From Dyadobacter sp. CECT 9275 (lineage in GTDB: Bacteria > Bacteroidota > Bacteroidia > Cytophagales > Spirosomataceae), in contig NZ_CAJRAF010000002.1 of the NCBI RefSeq assembly GCF_907164905.1, forward strand, positions 3,286,001 to 3,350,000: a stretch of DNA of 64,000 nt, in the 5' to 3' direction. A program made the translations under genes and the position numbers. Positions 40,291 to 49,738 of this stretch are shown one piece after another. Numbering within the stretch: the first letter of the stretch is position 1; each line of letters starts with the position of its first letter. The notes beneath the pieces are model-generated. The model was not told the DNA's origin. It was given only the letters and a program-made list of their open reading frames with translations, and ran no database searches.

Positions 40291-41478
40291 TTATTTCCTG
40301 AAATTTTTAATTCTGTGAAAAGTAAGGAAATTAGCGTCGTGGTTATTGTGTGCACCACCCAGCCCATCGTCATAAGCCGTGCGGGAAAGGAAAATAATAT
40401 CCTTCTTATCAAACATAAAATCGACGTACTGAAATCCGTGATTCACGACATCGGGGTGTTCCAGCACTATTTTATGAAAATCCCAGTTTATTAAATCCTT
40501 CGAGCTGAACAACGCCTGCGTATTGCGGATGCTTGCCGGGTTTTTCCCCGTGTGGGTTGCCTTCACGGCGTCAGGTATATAGTTCACCAGCGACCAATAG
40601 CGCTTTGACTTAGGATCATAACGTATGGTAAACTTTTTACTGCCACCGGGAAAATCAATAAATCCCCTATTCCGATCAAAAGATGCTGTCTTTCCATCGT
40701 CACTTATTTTAACAAAGGCCGCTTTCTCGCGAAGTGTGGACCGGTCGTCCACGCGCAGGACATCCCAGACCTGTCCCTGAGGGTCCACCACCGCATTGCC
40801 TTCTATCCAGGCTCCAAAATGCCCGTTAAGCATGGTGGAATCGTAGGGAAGAACGTTGGAACTGGTCCAGTTGGCGGCTTTCATCGGATCTGCCTCAAGG
40901 GGGATAGACATCATAAAAGCGCCATACCTTTTTCCCCATTTTTTTACCGTTCCCATGGCATCTTCCATAGCCCTCCAGAGCCTTCCGTTATGTTCAATGA
41001 ATGACATGGGCGCGCAATGATATTCTCCTGCCAGCAGTAGTCCGCTTTCTCCATTTGAAGGTTCTGTCCAGGTAACGCCGTTATCCTCAGACTTGCGTAT
41101 GATTACATTTCCGTGGTGCTTGCTGGTACCCATAAAATACAACCCACCCCGGTGCACGAAAAGCTTGGACCAGAATTGCCCGTTGATGGTCGATATTTCT
41201 TTCCACGATTTCCCTTTATCCGACGAGCTGTAAATCTTAGATACCGGACTCACAAACTCTTTTGATTGAGGCCCGAAAAGGTCATGCGAAGCAAGATAGT
41301 CTCCATTCTTTAAAACACATATACTTGGCGAGCCAATATAAAGACCTGATGAGGCAGGGCTGTGAGCGACTATACTACCCGGAACTTTGGAAAAGTCGGG
41401 GGTCTGTGCTTTTAAAGGCTGATAAAAAAACAAAAGCAAAACGGCGTAAATGCCAGACAACCGGATCATTGTATTCAT
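40291..41478 (-). CDS. Exported sialidase-superfamily (BNR) protein
   Basis: The frame starts at 41532; the ATG at 41476-41478 precedes a signal peptide (cleavage near PLKAQT), giving 395 residues. A six-bladed propeller is indicated by Asp-box-like motifs SSSDKGKSWKEI and KSEDNGVTWTEP. At the point where true sialidases have YRIP the sequence is YIGSPSI, so the first arginine of the catalytic triad is missing and the substrate may not be sialic acid. It follows the SusD-like gene by 85 bases and should belong to that operon. Confidence 0.82.
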   Translation of the reverse strand: MNTMIRLSGIYAVLLLFFYQPLKAQTPDFSKVPGSIVAHSPASSGLYIGSPSICVLKNGDYLASHDLFGPQSKEFVSPVSKIYSSSDKGKSWKEISTINGQFWSKLFVHRGGLYFMGTSKHHGNVIIRKSEDNGVTWTEPSNGESGLLLAGEYHCAPMSFIEHNGRLWRAMEDAMGTVKKWGKRYGAFMMSIPLEADPMKAANWTSSNVLPYDSTMLNGHFGAWIEGNAVVDPQGQVWDVLRVDDRSTLREKAAFVKISDDGKTASFDRNRGFIDFPGGSKKFTIRYDPKSKRYWSLVNYIPDAVKATHTGKNPASIRNTQALFSSKDLINWDFHKIVLEHPDVVNHGFQYVDFMFDKKDIIFLSRTAYDDGLGGAHNNHDANFLTFHRIKNFRK

Positions 41479-41562
41479 ATCTGAAAAAATAAAGCGTGTT
41501 ACATGTGTATACCGACTAAACGATGTACACACATAACACGCATGTGGGCTATTCTGTTTGTA

Positions 41563-43236
41563 TTACCAGGGCTTGGATGTTCCCTGGATCAACCACATTT
41601 TGGCATAGTGATGATCTTTGCTTTGACCCGCAGGTATGTAATTAGTGGTCCCCAGTCTGTCCACAGCCGCATTGTAATTCACGATGTAGGCAGGATCCAG
41701 GTTCGGTGACGGATACATATAACGTATCGGCAATGCAGGTCCATACTGTGCAACGGGTCCGGTTTTCAAGGCAGGGTACCCTGTACGTCTCCAGTCAAAC
41801 CAGGACTGAACGCTGAACCAGGATGATATCCATTTTTGCTCCAGGATGCGCTCCTGTTTGTTGGCTGCACCGGCATAGGCCACTGATGTTTGGGCATAAT
41901 ACGTATCGAAATTGAATGTGGCCGCAGTAAGAGCTCCCTCTTTGTCCATCGAAGCACGTACCGCCTTTTTGTAGTGATCCTCCGCATCTGTGACACCAAA
42001 ACCACCCAGCAAGGCAGCCTCCGCCAGAATAAACTCAACCTCAGGGTAATTCATGAGGTTCATGCTGACATATGGATCAACGTTTTTACGGTACCTGTCA
42101 TGAATGAACGAGATATAAGGATTTTGCTCGTTGGGATATACACCCGTATCATTTCCTTTGTTGTAAACAATACCCTGGGTAATCGGAAGGCCAACAGGCA
42201 GCCCCACATACAGGGACGTATCCGCGCTGGAAGCAACTGCGGGTACGTATACCACCGAATAGGTTTCGCCAAACATGTTGGTGAACGACTTGGTTGTTAC
42301 CTCTTTAACGTTTGCATCCCACTTGCGGCGAACAGGGTTGGCCCAGCGCTGCAGCCTTGGGTCTTTGAGGGAAATCAGCTTATCAACCAGCGGTTTTGCC
42401 GGTTTGGTTAACCAGTTGAAAGTAGCTGATGCCAAAGGACCTCCCGGAAATGAGTTGTCTGCATTTGTTCCCAGGTATGCAATAGCGGCATCATCTGCTT
42501 TGCTTGTGAATGCACCGGCACTTGCTTCTTTGAACTCCGTTTCGAGGTTGATACCCAATGCACTCATTTCTGCTTTTTTATCGGCAAGGCGCAACGCATA
42601 TCTTAATCGAAGCGAATTCGCGAATTTTTTCCATTTTGCACCATCACCTTTGTACATCACGTCAGCAGTTGCGCTCACCGCGTCTTTGGCGGTAAGGCTG
42701 CTCAGCAAAGTATTGGCCGTTTTCAGGTCGGTTAGGATGCCTTTAAAAACCTCCGCCTGGCTGTCGTATTTCGGAAAAAAAGTACCTGAACTTGCTTTCA
42801 GTGCATCAGTATAGGGTACGTCACCATATAAATCCGTCAATAAGCCGAACACAAGAGACTTCATCGTCAGCGCAATCGCCTGAAACATTTTATTGTCGTC
42901 CCTTACGCCGTTATCATAAATGATCTGGTTGTTACGGAGAATGTCGTAATATCCGTTCCAGCCCTCGGCAGTCCAGGCATACTGGTTGGTTACTGCCGCG
43001 CCTTCATTCGTCCCAGCCTGCATGTACTGCATGGCAGCAGCGATGTTCGATCCATTACGGCCAAGATTGGCAAACGTTTTTCCTGTGTTAACAAGGGTAT
43101 ACGTCAGAATGTAGTTGGACGATATATTCTCCGCACTATTGGGGTTTTTATTCAGGTCGGTCAGATCCTCACAGGCAGACAGAAACAAGCCCAATGTTAC
43201 GAGCAGGGTGATGTATATTGATTTGGTAGCTTTCAT
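41563..43236 (-). CDS. SusD/RagB-family outer-membrane lipoprotein
   Basis: From the ATG at 43234-43236 the 557-residue product has a signal peptide and lipobox (GLFLSACEDL), then TPR-like helices and the segment FWKLNKNP-like start (LTDLNKNPNSAE), NSLRLRYALRLADK, and C-terminal WISSWFSVQSWFDWRRTGYP. These mark the SusD-like_2 branch, which caps the SusC channel at the cell surface and binds the nutrient. The upstream SusC gene ends 14 bases before this start, so they form a standard pair. Confidence 0.93.
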   Translation of the reverse strand: MKATKSIYITLLVTLGLFLSACEDLTDLNKNPNSAENISSNYILTYTLVNTGKTFANLGRNGSNIAAAMQYMQAGTNEGAAVTNQYAWTAEGWNGYYDILRNNQIIYDNGVRDDNKMFQAIALTMKSLVFGLLTDLYGDVPYTDALKASSGTFFPKYDSQAEVFKGILTDLKTANTLLSSLTAKDAVSATADVMYKGDGAKWKKFANSLRLRYALRLADKKAEMSALGINLETEFKEASAGAFTSKADDAAIAYLGTNADNSFPGGPLASATFNWLTKPAKPLVDKLISLKDPRLQRWANPVRRKWDANVKEVTTKSFTNMFGETYSVVYVPAVASSADTSLYVGLPVGLPITQGIVYNKGNDTGVYPNEQNPYISFIHDRYRKNVDPYVSMNLMNYPEVEFILAEAALLGGFGVTDAEDHYKKAVRASMDKEGALTAATFNFDTYYAQTSVAYAGAANKQERILEQKWISSWFSVQSWFDWRRTGYPALKTGPVAQYGPALPIRYMYPSPNLDPAYIVNYNAAVDRLGTTNYIPAGQSKDHHYAKMWLIQGTSKPW

Positions 43237-43249
43237 ATCGTATTGCAAT

Positions 43250-46200
43250 TTAGAAATCAACATTTAATTTAAAGCCCAATGAACCGGTGTATGGCAATAC
43301 GTTATAATATTCTACGCCCTGTGTCCATCCGGTGCCATTAGACCTGAAAGCCCTTTCCGGATCCAGCCCTTTGATACCTGCTTTGGTCCACATGAAAAGG
43401 TTGTTACCTACCACACCGATGGATATGTTCTGTAGTTTCATACGGCTTACAATGGATCTTGGTAGGTGGTAAGTCACCGACACCTCACGCAGTTTTACGT
43501 AAGTAGCACTGTAAAGGTTTTTGCTTGGGAACGGACGGTTGGCGTAGCGATAAGCGCTGAACGGATCCAGCCATTTGCTGCCAGGGCCCCCGAGGTTTTC
43601 AGTATAGACCACATTTCCTGAGGCATCTTTTGAAGACAATACGCCCGGGTTCAAACTTGCATCCTGTAACCTTCTGCTTGCTTCCACGCTTCCTTCGGGC
43701 CAGGGCAATCCACCGTTTTCAGCATTTCTGCCGCCAATCCAGCTTCCAAGATATTTGTCCGGATTTTCTTTGATCTGATCCACGAGGCTTCTGCTTGGGT
43801 CGTAGGATTCTCCGGTGATCGTTTCCTCCAGCTGGCCGTTGTTGCCCAGGAACATCATGGTGTTGGAATAAAACTGACCTCCCTGGCGCCAGTCCACACT
43901 TGCATACAAAGAGAAATTCTTATATGTAATGCTCGGCTGGAAACCCATCAGGAACTTGTTGTTGAAGTTACCGATCTTCTTGAGATGGCTTACATCATTA
44001 TCCGTTTGGTAAAGCCCTCCGCTGGTCACGATAGGATAGCCATAGTACTGAGATGCCTGGTCCTGAACTCTAAGGATGGGTGCTTCAAAGATATCCCCGA
44101 TTTGTCCGCCTTCGTAGGTCCGCAGCAGCGCTCCGGTGTATGAGGCAAACTCGAAATATTTGATACCTTCCGCAAGTTTGGTGATATAGGTTCTGTTACG
44201 CGTCAGCGTGATGTTCATATCCCAGGAGAAATTTTCTCTCTTGATAGGCGTGGCTGAGATACCCAGCTCAAAACCCTTACTTTCTACAAGACCTGCATTG
44301 ATCTGCTTGTTGCTGGCACCAGATTCAATGGGAACTCCGATCGACAATACCTGGTTTTTGTTACCTCTTTTGTAATAAGTCGCTTCCAGGCCCAGGCGAT
44401 TCTGCAAGAATTTAAGATCCACCCCGATTTCCTCAGACGTTGCTATTTCAGGTTTAAGATTCTGGTTGGTTAAAGTACCTCCCATATACATGCTTTTGGC
44501 TGCGCCCCAGTCTGTTGGCGAAGTTGAAAACGCCTGGCTGTACGCGTAAGGGTTTACATCATTACCTACCTGAGCATATCCGGCCCGTATTTTGGCAAAG
44601 GTAAACCACCTTGGCAGCTCAACCATTTCGGACAGCAACACACTCAAAGAAGCCGATGGATAAAAATAAGAGTTGTTTCCCTTAGGTAGTGTACTGGTCC
44701 AGTCGTTACGAGCGGTGAGATCCAGATAAACCATATCCTTGAAACCCACAGATGCCGATCCATATACGCCGTACATTCTTTTCTCTCCTAAATAGCTGTT
44801 GTAGGTAACCGCACCTGGAGCACCATTGCTGATATTGTACAGTCCCGGAACAACCAGCGCAGATGCAGTATTGTTCAGGCTTCGGTTGTACCGATCCAGC
44901 CTGTTCACACCTGCAAAAGCATTGATACTCCAGAGTTCACTAAAGTTTTTTCTGTAATTAAGGATCAAATCCATGTTTGACTCCTTATTGTAATTGTTTG
45001 TAAGCTGGTAAGCTCCGTTCACTGCTTCAAAGTTATTCCAGGCCTTTTTTGCCTCCAGGATTTCTTCATAAGAATCTCTTGAATAACGTGCTGTAACAGA
45101 AAAATCCTTGGATACTTCGTAGTCTAGCTGCAATTTACTTACTACCCGGTCACGTTTGAAACCGGTTGGGTTTTCATACACCAGGTAAAAGGGGTTATTT
45201 TGCTTATCCTTGTATTTTCTTTGTGCGATACCCTCCTGTCCGGGAAGCCAGTAATCTCTCAGGTCGTTGATATTAACCTGTGCTCCTGTTTCATAAACGC
45301 TTCTTACGGCATCGTTACGGCTCTGGTCGATCATCGGTCTGTTGTCCGAACCTGATTCAGTAATATTAACATTCACCGATGCACGCAGTTTGCTGGTAAG
45401 ATTGTACATGGTGTTCAAAGCAAGCGTCAGACGCGACAGATCCGTATTGGGAATAATTCCCTTGTTGGTCATATTACCAGCGGATAACCTGAAATTACCC
45501 TTGTCGTAATTTCCGTTGATGGAAACGTTGTTGGTATTGGTTACGCCGGTCTGGAAGAAATCCTTAAAACGGTTGGGATAGGAAACCAGCGGCACCTTCT
45601 GGCCGTTGCTGTTCCAAAGTGCCCATTGTTCGCCTTTATCCAAAGCAGCCCCCCAGCTTTCGTTTTCAGGTTCTTCCAGGATATGCGCACCTGTTTTTCC
45701 GGATCCGAATTTGTTCTGAACCTGCACATACTGCATAGGAATATCCAGTACCACTGCTGTATTCAGAGAAACGCCTATACCCTTTTTACCGGCAGCACCC
45801 GACTTGGTTGTGATCAGTACTACCCCGTTACCTGCTCTGGAACCATACAACGCAGCGGCGCTGGCTCCTTTCAGGATAGATACGTTGGCTATATCGTTCG
45901 GGTTAATATCCGAGATAGAGTTCCCCATATCCGCTCCGGCAAAACCGTTTGCAATTTTATTGGCCACCGGCACACCGTCAATGACGAAAAGCGGCTGGTT
46001 GTCCCCATTCAGCGAACCGCCGCCGCGGATCACCATACTAACTGTTGAACCTACGCCGCCACCCATCTGCGAGATCTGCACACCGGCTACTTTACCTGCC
46101 ATGGAATTCAGTACGTTGTTCTGCGGAGTCTGGGTTAAGGAGGCCCCTTCCAATGTACCTACTGAATATCCCAGTGATCTTTTTTCACGTTTGATTCCCA

Positions 46201-46885
46201 ACGCCGTTACCACTGCTTCTTTCAGGGTTTCTACACTTTCTACCAGGTTTACATCAATGTTGGTCTGGCTACCTACTACTACATCCTGCGAGTTGAACCC
46301 AATGTAAGAAAAGGTAAGTACCGCATTTGGGCCAGGAACTTCTATCGAATAATTACCTGATACATCCGTCGTTGTACCCATTTGAGTACCTTTGATGAGT
46401 ACATTCACCCCCGGCAAAGTTGCTCCGTCTTTAGAGGAAGTTACCTTCCCCTTGACAACCTGGGCATTTTGTTCCAGCAGATTGATGTTGAGCAAACCGT
46501 TATCCACCGGCCCCATCGATACATTTAAAGGTGACAGTACCACCTGCTTGCCAATAATCCGGTATTTGATCTTCATGGGTACCAGCAAACCGTCCAGTAC
46601 ATCGGCCAGTCTTTCATTGGAGACCTCCATGCTGTACTTTTTGCTATCTGCCAGAAGTTTAGGACGATAGGTAAATTTGATATCAGCCTGTTTTTCTATA
46701 CCCGTCAGGATCGTAATAACACTCTGGTTCTGAACTTTCAGACTGATCTTCCGATTCAAAAGTTCCTGTGCATCCGCCACCCGTGCGAACGAAGCACTGG
46801 CAAAAATCACCGCTATACATACCTGAAGAAGAGATATTCTCATGAGGTGATATAGGAATTCCTGGTTCAGTATTTGTTTTTTCAT
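43250..46885 (-). CDS. SusC/RagA TonB-linked outer-membrane transporter
   Basis: 1211 residues. After the signal peptide there is an STN domain (residues 45-120, SVITILTGIEKQADIKFTYR), which usually contacts a FecR-type anti-sigma. Then come the CarboxypepD_reg-like domain (VVKGKVTSSKDGATLPGVNVLIKG), the plug with VVTALGIKREKRSLGYS and the barrel to a terminal Phe (LGFKLNVDF). With the SusD-like lipoprotein it imports an oligomeric nutrient. The STN domain plus the FecR/sigma pair just upstream implies ligand-sensing trans-envelope control. Confidence 0.95.
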   Translation of the reverse strand: MKKQILNQEFLYHLMRISLLQVCIAVIFASASFARVADAQELLNRKISLKVQNQSVITILTGIEKQADIKFTYRPKLLADSKKYSMEVSNERLADVLDGLLVPMKIKYRIIGKQVVLSPLNVSMGPVDNGLLNINLLEQNAQVVKGKVTSSKDGATLPGVNVLIKGTQMGTTTDVSGNYSIEVPGPNAVLTFSYIGFNSQDVVVGSQTNIDVNLVESVETLKEAVVTALGIKREKRSLGYSVGTLEGASLTQTPQNNVLNSMAGKVAGVQISQMGGGVGSTVSMVIRGGGSLNGDNQPLFVIDGVPVANKIANGFAGADMGNSISDINPNDIANVSILKGASAAALYGSRAGNGVVLITTKSGAAGKKGIGVSLNTAVVLDIPMQYVQVQNKFGSGKTGAHILEEPENESWGAALDKGEQWALWNSNGQKVPLVSYPNRFKDFFQTGVTNTNNVSINGNYDKGNFRLSAGNMTNKGIIPNTDLSRLTLALNTMYNLTSKLRASVNVNITESGSDNRPMIDQSRNDAVRSVYETGAQVNINDLRDYWLPGQEGIAQRKYKDKQNNPFYLVYENPTGFKRDRVVSKLQLDYEVSKDFSVTARYSRDSYEEILEAKKAWNNFEAVNGAYQLTNNYNKESNMDLILNYRKNFSELWSINAFAGVNRLDRYNRSLNNTASALVVPGLYNISNGAPGAVTYNSYLGEKRMYGVYGSASVGFKDMVYLDLTARNDWTSTLPKGNNSYFYPSASLSVLLSEMVELPRWFTFAKIRAGYAQVGNDVNPYAYSQAFSTSPTDWGAAKSMYMGGTLTNQNLKPEIATSEEIGVDLKFLQNRLGLEATYYKRGNKNQVLSIGVPIESGASNKQINAGLVESKGFELGISATPIKRENFSWDMNITLTRNRTYITKLAEGIKYFEFASYTGALLRTYEGGQIGDIFEAPILRVQDQASQYYGYPIVTSGGLYQTDNDVSHLKKIGNFNNKFLMGFQPSITYKNFSLYASVDWRQGGQFYSNTMMFLGNNGQLEETITGESYDPSRSLVDQIKENPDKYLGSWIGGRNAENGGLPWPEGSVEASRRLQDASLNPGVLSSKDASGNVVYTENLGGPGSKWLDPFSAYRYANRPFPSKNLYSATYVKLREVSVTYHLPRSIVSRMKLQNISIGVVGNNLFMWTKAGIKGLDPERAFRSNGTGWTQGVEYYNVLPYTGSLGFKLNVDF

Positions 46886-47018
46886 TAGTTTTGATCTGTT
46901 CTTGTTTTGAGAAAAGCAATAACCATCCTTTCATCCGCCGAAATCGGATGTCGTTTGATAAGAACGGTAAAGGAATTTGTGAAAGCCGATAACGCCGGAA
47001 TCGTTATCGGCTTTTTTT
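46886..47018 (+). ncRNA. Candidate antisense RNA opposite the susC leader
   Basis: On the plus strand TAGTTTTG (46886-46893) matches the -7 consensus, and a strong hairpin (arms 46982-46994 and 47002-47014) is followed by a T7 run ending at 47018. On the minus strand the same hairpin has no T-run, so it does not terminate fecR. A transcript from about 46900 to 47018 would be antisense to the susC leader. The -33 element is weak. The geometry resembles the DonS-type antisense RNAs of Bacteroides. Confidence 0.4.
46982..47018 (+). terminator. Plus-strand terminator in the fecR-susC gap
   Basis: Perfect 13-base arms aaagccgataacg and cgttatcggcttt with a 7-base loop, T-run only on the plus strand. 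Confidence 0.75.
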
Positions 47019-47076
47019 GTATTTAGATTTTTATTTATCCATAGGTCAAAGGTTTACGATTTTAAGGGTTTAGGAA

Positions 47077-48156
47077 TCAATTACACTTCGTGCCGGAAAT
47101 AATTACCTGCGCGTCCACCACTTTGTATTCTGCTTCAATGGCTTCACATATTACGTCCAGCCTTTCGAAAAGGGTTTCGTTGCTAAGTGATGTAGTCAGC
47201 CGGCAGGCTGCCAGCATTTCCTTGTCATATATAATATCCACTCCGTATGCCTTCCGAAGCGCTTCAAAAATATCTGTAACAGGTGCATTGGAAAATGAAA
47301 ACAGCATCAACTCGCTTTCCGACACGATCACCTGCGGCCTGCTTACCAACGACCGGCTGATGGTTGCCTGCTTTCTCGAAAAAACAGCCTGCTGGTTGGG
47401 GATTAGGGTAACTACATTCGACTTCCTGTCTTCATTGTCGCTGAAAACCGACACCTTGCCCGTTTTTACGGCCACCACTACTTTTACATCCCGCTCAAAG
47501 GCCGTCACCCTGAAACTTGTTCCCAGTACCTTTGTGATCAACCCGTTGGCATAAACCAGAAAAGGCTTAGCCGGATTTCTGGTCACTTCAAAAAATGCTT
47601 CTCCGGATAAAAAAACCTCTCTTTCGCGGCCATTAAACGCTTTGCCATAACTGAGCCGGCTATCTTTTGACATCGTTACTTTACTTCCGTCAGGCAGCAG
47701 TACCACAAGCGGCACTGTCTCTGTATTCGTAACTTCTTCCAAATCTCCCTTTGCCCTTTTTACCAATTCGGAATAAGTACCGGGTTTCCCATCATTTGTC
47801 TTCTGAAACTGATACCATAGCATACCCATGATCAGTATCACCGACGCCGCCGTCAGCAACCTGGCCAGGTTACGCCTGAAAAAATTATTTCTTACGCTTT
47901 CTCTCTCTGTTATCGCAAGCTCAATTTCAGTCCAGATATCCTCCACATCCTTCCTTTCTGCTGGCAATTTGGAAGCCTCCGAAAGTTGCAAAACCACTTG
48001 TCGCGCCTGCTCAATCACCTCTCTCTGATAGGGATAGCGACTGATCACATCCTGCCACACCGCATGATATTCGGTATGAAAAAGCTTCGCCCAGTCAATG
48101 AAGTTCTCATCCTTGACAAAGTCTTCCACAGTATAAGTCGCATATTTTCTTAGCAT
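47077..48156 (-). CDS. FecR-family anti-sigma factor
   Basis: 359 residues: cytoplasmic N-terminus of about 95 residues, one membrane helix (about 98-117), a FecR domain (VVLLPDGSKVTMSKDSRLSYG, REVFLSGEAFFEV, VLGTSFRVTAF), and a C-terminal DUF4974 domain (SNAPVTDIFEALRKAYGVDIIYD). It holds its sigma factor at the membrane and releases it when the SusC STN domain signals ligand. It is encoded 75 bases after the sigma factor gene. Confidence 0.95.
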   Translation of the reverse strand: MLRKYATYTVEDFVKDENFIDWAKLFHTEYHAVWQDVISRYPYQREVIEQARQVVLQLSEASKLPAERKDVEDIWTEIELAITERESVRNNFFRRNLARLLTAASVILIMGMLWYQFQKTNDGKPGTYSELVKRAKGDLEEVTNTETVPLVVLLPDGSKVTMSKDSRLSYGKAFNGREREVFLSGEAFFEVTRNPAKPFLVYANGLITKVLGTSFRVTAFERDVKVVVAVKTGKVSVFSDNEDRKSNVVTLIPNQQAVFSRKQATISRSLVSRPQVIVSESELMLFSFSNAPVTDIFEALRKAYGVDIIYDKEMLAACRLTTSLSNETLFERLDVICEAIEAEYKVVDAQVIISGTKCN

Positions 48157-48231
48157 AATAATACCCTTCTGACCCCTAAATCAGATTAAAACAAGTTTGT
48201 ACTCATTTTTTGTAAAAAAAATGATATTTAT

Positions 48232-48819
48232 TTAAATGATGGGAAGCAGGAGCATGATCCAGCCCGCCAATTCGAAGTAAGAGCGTAACTGGCTGATGGC
48301 CCGGTGCAGCAGATTACGAACCGACTGATTGTTCAGCTGCATCAGATCGGCAATTTCTTCCAGGCTGAAATTGTGTTGATATCGAAAAGCGATGACTTCC
48401 TGCTGCCGTTTGGAGAGCTGCTCAATGCCTCTCCGGAGCCGGGAAATTTGTTCCTGGTCACTTTCGAACTTCATCAGGTAATGTTCAAACGGAAAATCCC
48501 CGATGACATTTTCAAGCACACTTTCCTGCTGCTGAATGGATACCTCGGGATGTTTTTCCATATTCCGGACAATCCGGTTTCGCAGGGAGCGGAAGAGGTA
48601 AAACTTCACGGAATCGGTTTCCGACAAATTTTCACGATGGACCCATAAATGCAGAAAAAGGTCCTGTATGCTATCTTTTATGAGTTGCCGGTTTGAGGTA
48701 ACGCGGTATCCATAACTCAATAATTCTTCAATGTATAAATTATAAATTCGGGCAAACGCTTCCCTGTCGCCTTGCTGAAAGGTGTTCCACAAGAGCATAT
48801 CCGAAGCCGTTGTTTTCAA
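48232..48819 (-). CDS. ECF RNA polymerase sigma factor of the SusCD locus
   Basis: 195 residues. Region 2 has LIKDSIQDLFLHLWVHRENL and VKFYLFRSLRNRIVRNM; region 4 has LSKRQQEVIAFRYQHNFSLEEIADLMQLNNQSVRNLLHRA. A hydrophobic C-terminal tail (ELAGWIMLLLPII) is common in these Bacteroidota sigma factors. It is followed by FecR, SusC and SusD-like genes and should activate them. Confidence 0.95.
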   Translation of the reverse strand: MKTTASDMLLWNTFQQGDREAFARIYNLYIEELLSYGYRVTSNRQLIKDSIQDLFLHLWVHRENLSETDSVKFYLFRSLRNRIVRNMEKHPEVSIQQQESVLENVIGDFPFEHYLMKFESDQEQISRLRRGIEQLSKRQQEVIAFRYQHNFSLEEIADLMQLNNQSVRNLLHRAISQLRSYFELAGWIMLLLPII

Positions 48820-49160
48820 ATTTATCTAATGAGGATTAGTGGTTGTTATTCAAATCAGCCTGTATCAGGTTCCGCGCTGACAAGGGCTAAATATAGGGCT
48901 TCCTGCTGGCATAGTATCTATGGATACCAATGGCTAACAATTATTTAAAATTCCCACACGCAAAGAATGACTTAAAATAATAATTTTTTGATAAATATTA
49001 AGTCAAACTATGCAAAATTTTAATTTAACTCCAGATAGTTCTATTTTAAAAATTGCATAATCCTATTTTGAGTGCGAGCACCTTATACGAATGATCAAAT
49101 CAGGATAAAAATTTTATCCTGATTTGATCCAGGTATTCAATCCGATTGTGATTTTAGGGT
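48820..49160. other. Intergenic region between two sigma factor genes
   Basis: 341 bases, AT-rich towards 49080, without a gene. It must contain the promoter of the downstream sigma gene, though no clean TAnnTTTG is seen, and it holds the long palindrome at 49093-49129. Confidence 0.7.
49093..49129. terminator. 37-base near-perfect palindrome, likely terminator
   Basis: Arms of 18 bases (49093-49110 and 49112-49129) are exact inverse complements around a single base. It lies 32 bases after the stop of the orphan sigma gene. The stem is AT-rich with its own T/A tract near the tip and no T-run behind it, so an operator or cruciform is an alternative to a terminator. Confidence 0.5.
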
Positions 49161-49700
49161 TTAAATATTTGCCAGCATTACTTTCTGACGTAATATCTGC
49201 TTTGCCTTGATGAGCTGATTCTTTACCGTGTTGGTTGAAATATTAAGAAAACTTGCGATTTCCTTATATGATTTCCCTTCTTCCACGTTCAGCTTAAAAA
49301 TCTGTTTTCTCTTCTCCGAAAGAGAGTTCACAGCATTCTGAACAAACTGGATATAAGCTTCTTTTTCATCCGCTTCATCATCCGTCCAGGTTTTCATGCG
49401 GTCAAGGTATCTCTGCCGGGAAATATTATCCTTTTCAAGCTTTTTGAACTGATCAAAGATCTGGTTCCGGAGGCTTACAAAAAGGTAGGACTGAAAGCTG
49501 TGATCAGGTTTGATCTGAACGCGCCTGTCCCAGATTTTGGCAAAAACGTCCTGCGTAATGTTTTCTGCTTCTTCTTCGTCTTTTAACAAAGTGGTACAGA
49601 ACTTGAGGGCGGGGGAGCGAAAGTGGACATAAAGCTGGGTAAATGCCGCTTCATCGCCTTGGGTCACCCGATAAAGGATTTGTTCATTTGGAAAATTCAT
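49161..49700 (-). CDS. ECF RNA polymerase sigma factor without an adjacent FecR
   Basis: 179 residues. Region 2 has AENITQDVFAKIWDRRVQI and QSYLFVSLRNQIFDQFKKL; region 4 has LSEKRKQIFKLNVEEGKSYKEIASFLNISTNTVKNQLIKAK. It follows the FGE/sialidase-like gene by 38 bases and ends before a long palindrome. No anti-sigma gene is next to it, unlike the neighbouring sigma gene at 48232. It may be the last gene of the symporter-lyase-hydrolase operon, linking catabolism to activation of other targets. Confidence 0.92.
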   Translation of the reverse strand: MNFPNEQILYRVTQGDEAAFTQLYVHFRSPALKFCTTLLKDEEEAENITQDVFAKIWDRRVQIKPDHSFQSYLFVSLRNQIFDQFKKLEKDNISRQRYLDRMKTWTDDEADEKEAYIQFVQNAVNSLSEKRKQIFKLNVEEGKSYKEIASFLNISTNTVKNQLIKAKQILRQKVMLANI

Positions 49701-49738
49701 AGGGTTAAGGAATATAGGATTGTACTAATATCAATGCA

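Noticed and set aside
41890..42411. 173-residue plus-strand frame in the SusD-like gene
   Set aside because: Shadow of a conserved coding region on the other strand.
46982..47018. Terminator of fecR on the minus strand
   Set aside because: The T-run lies on the plus-strand side only; on the minus strand the stem is followed by cacaaatt, so it is not a minus-strand terminator.
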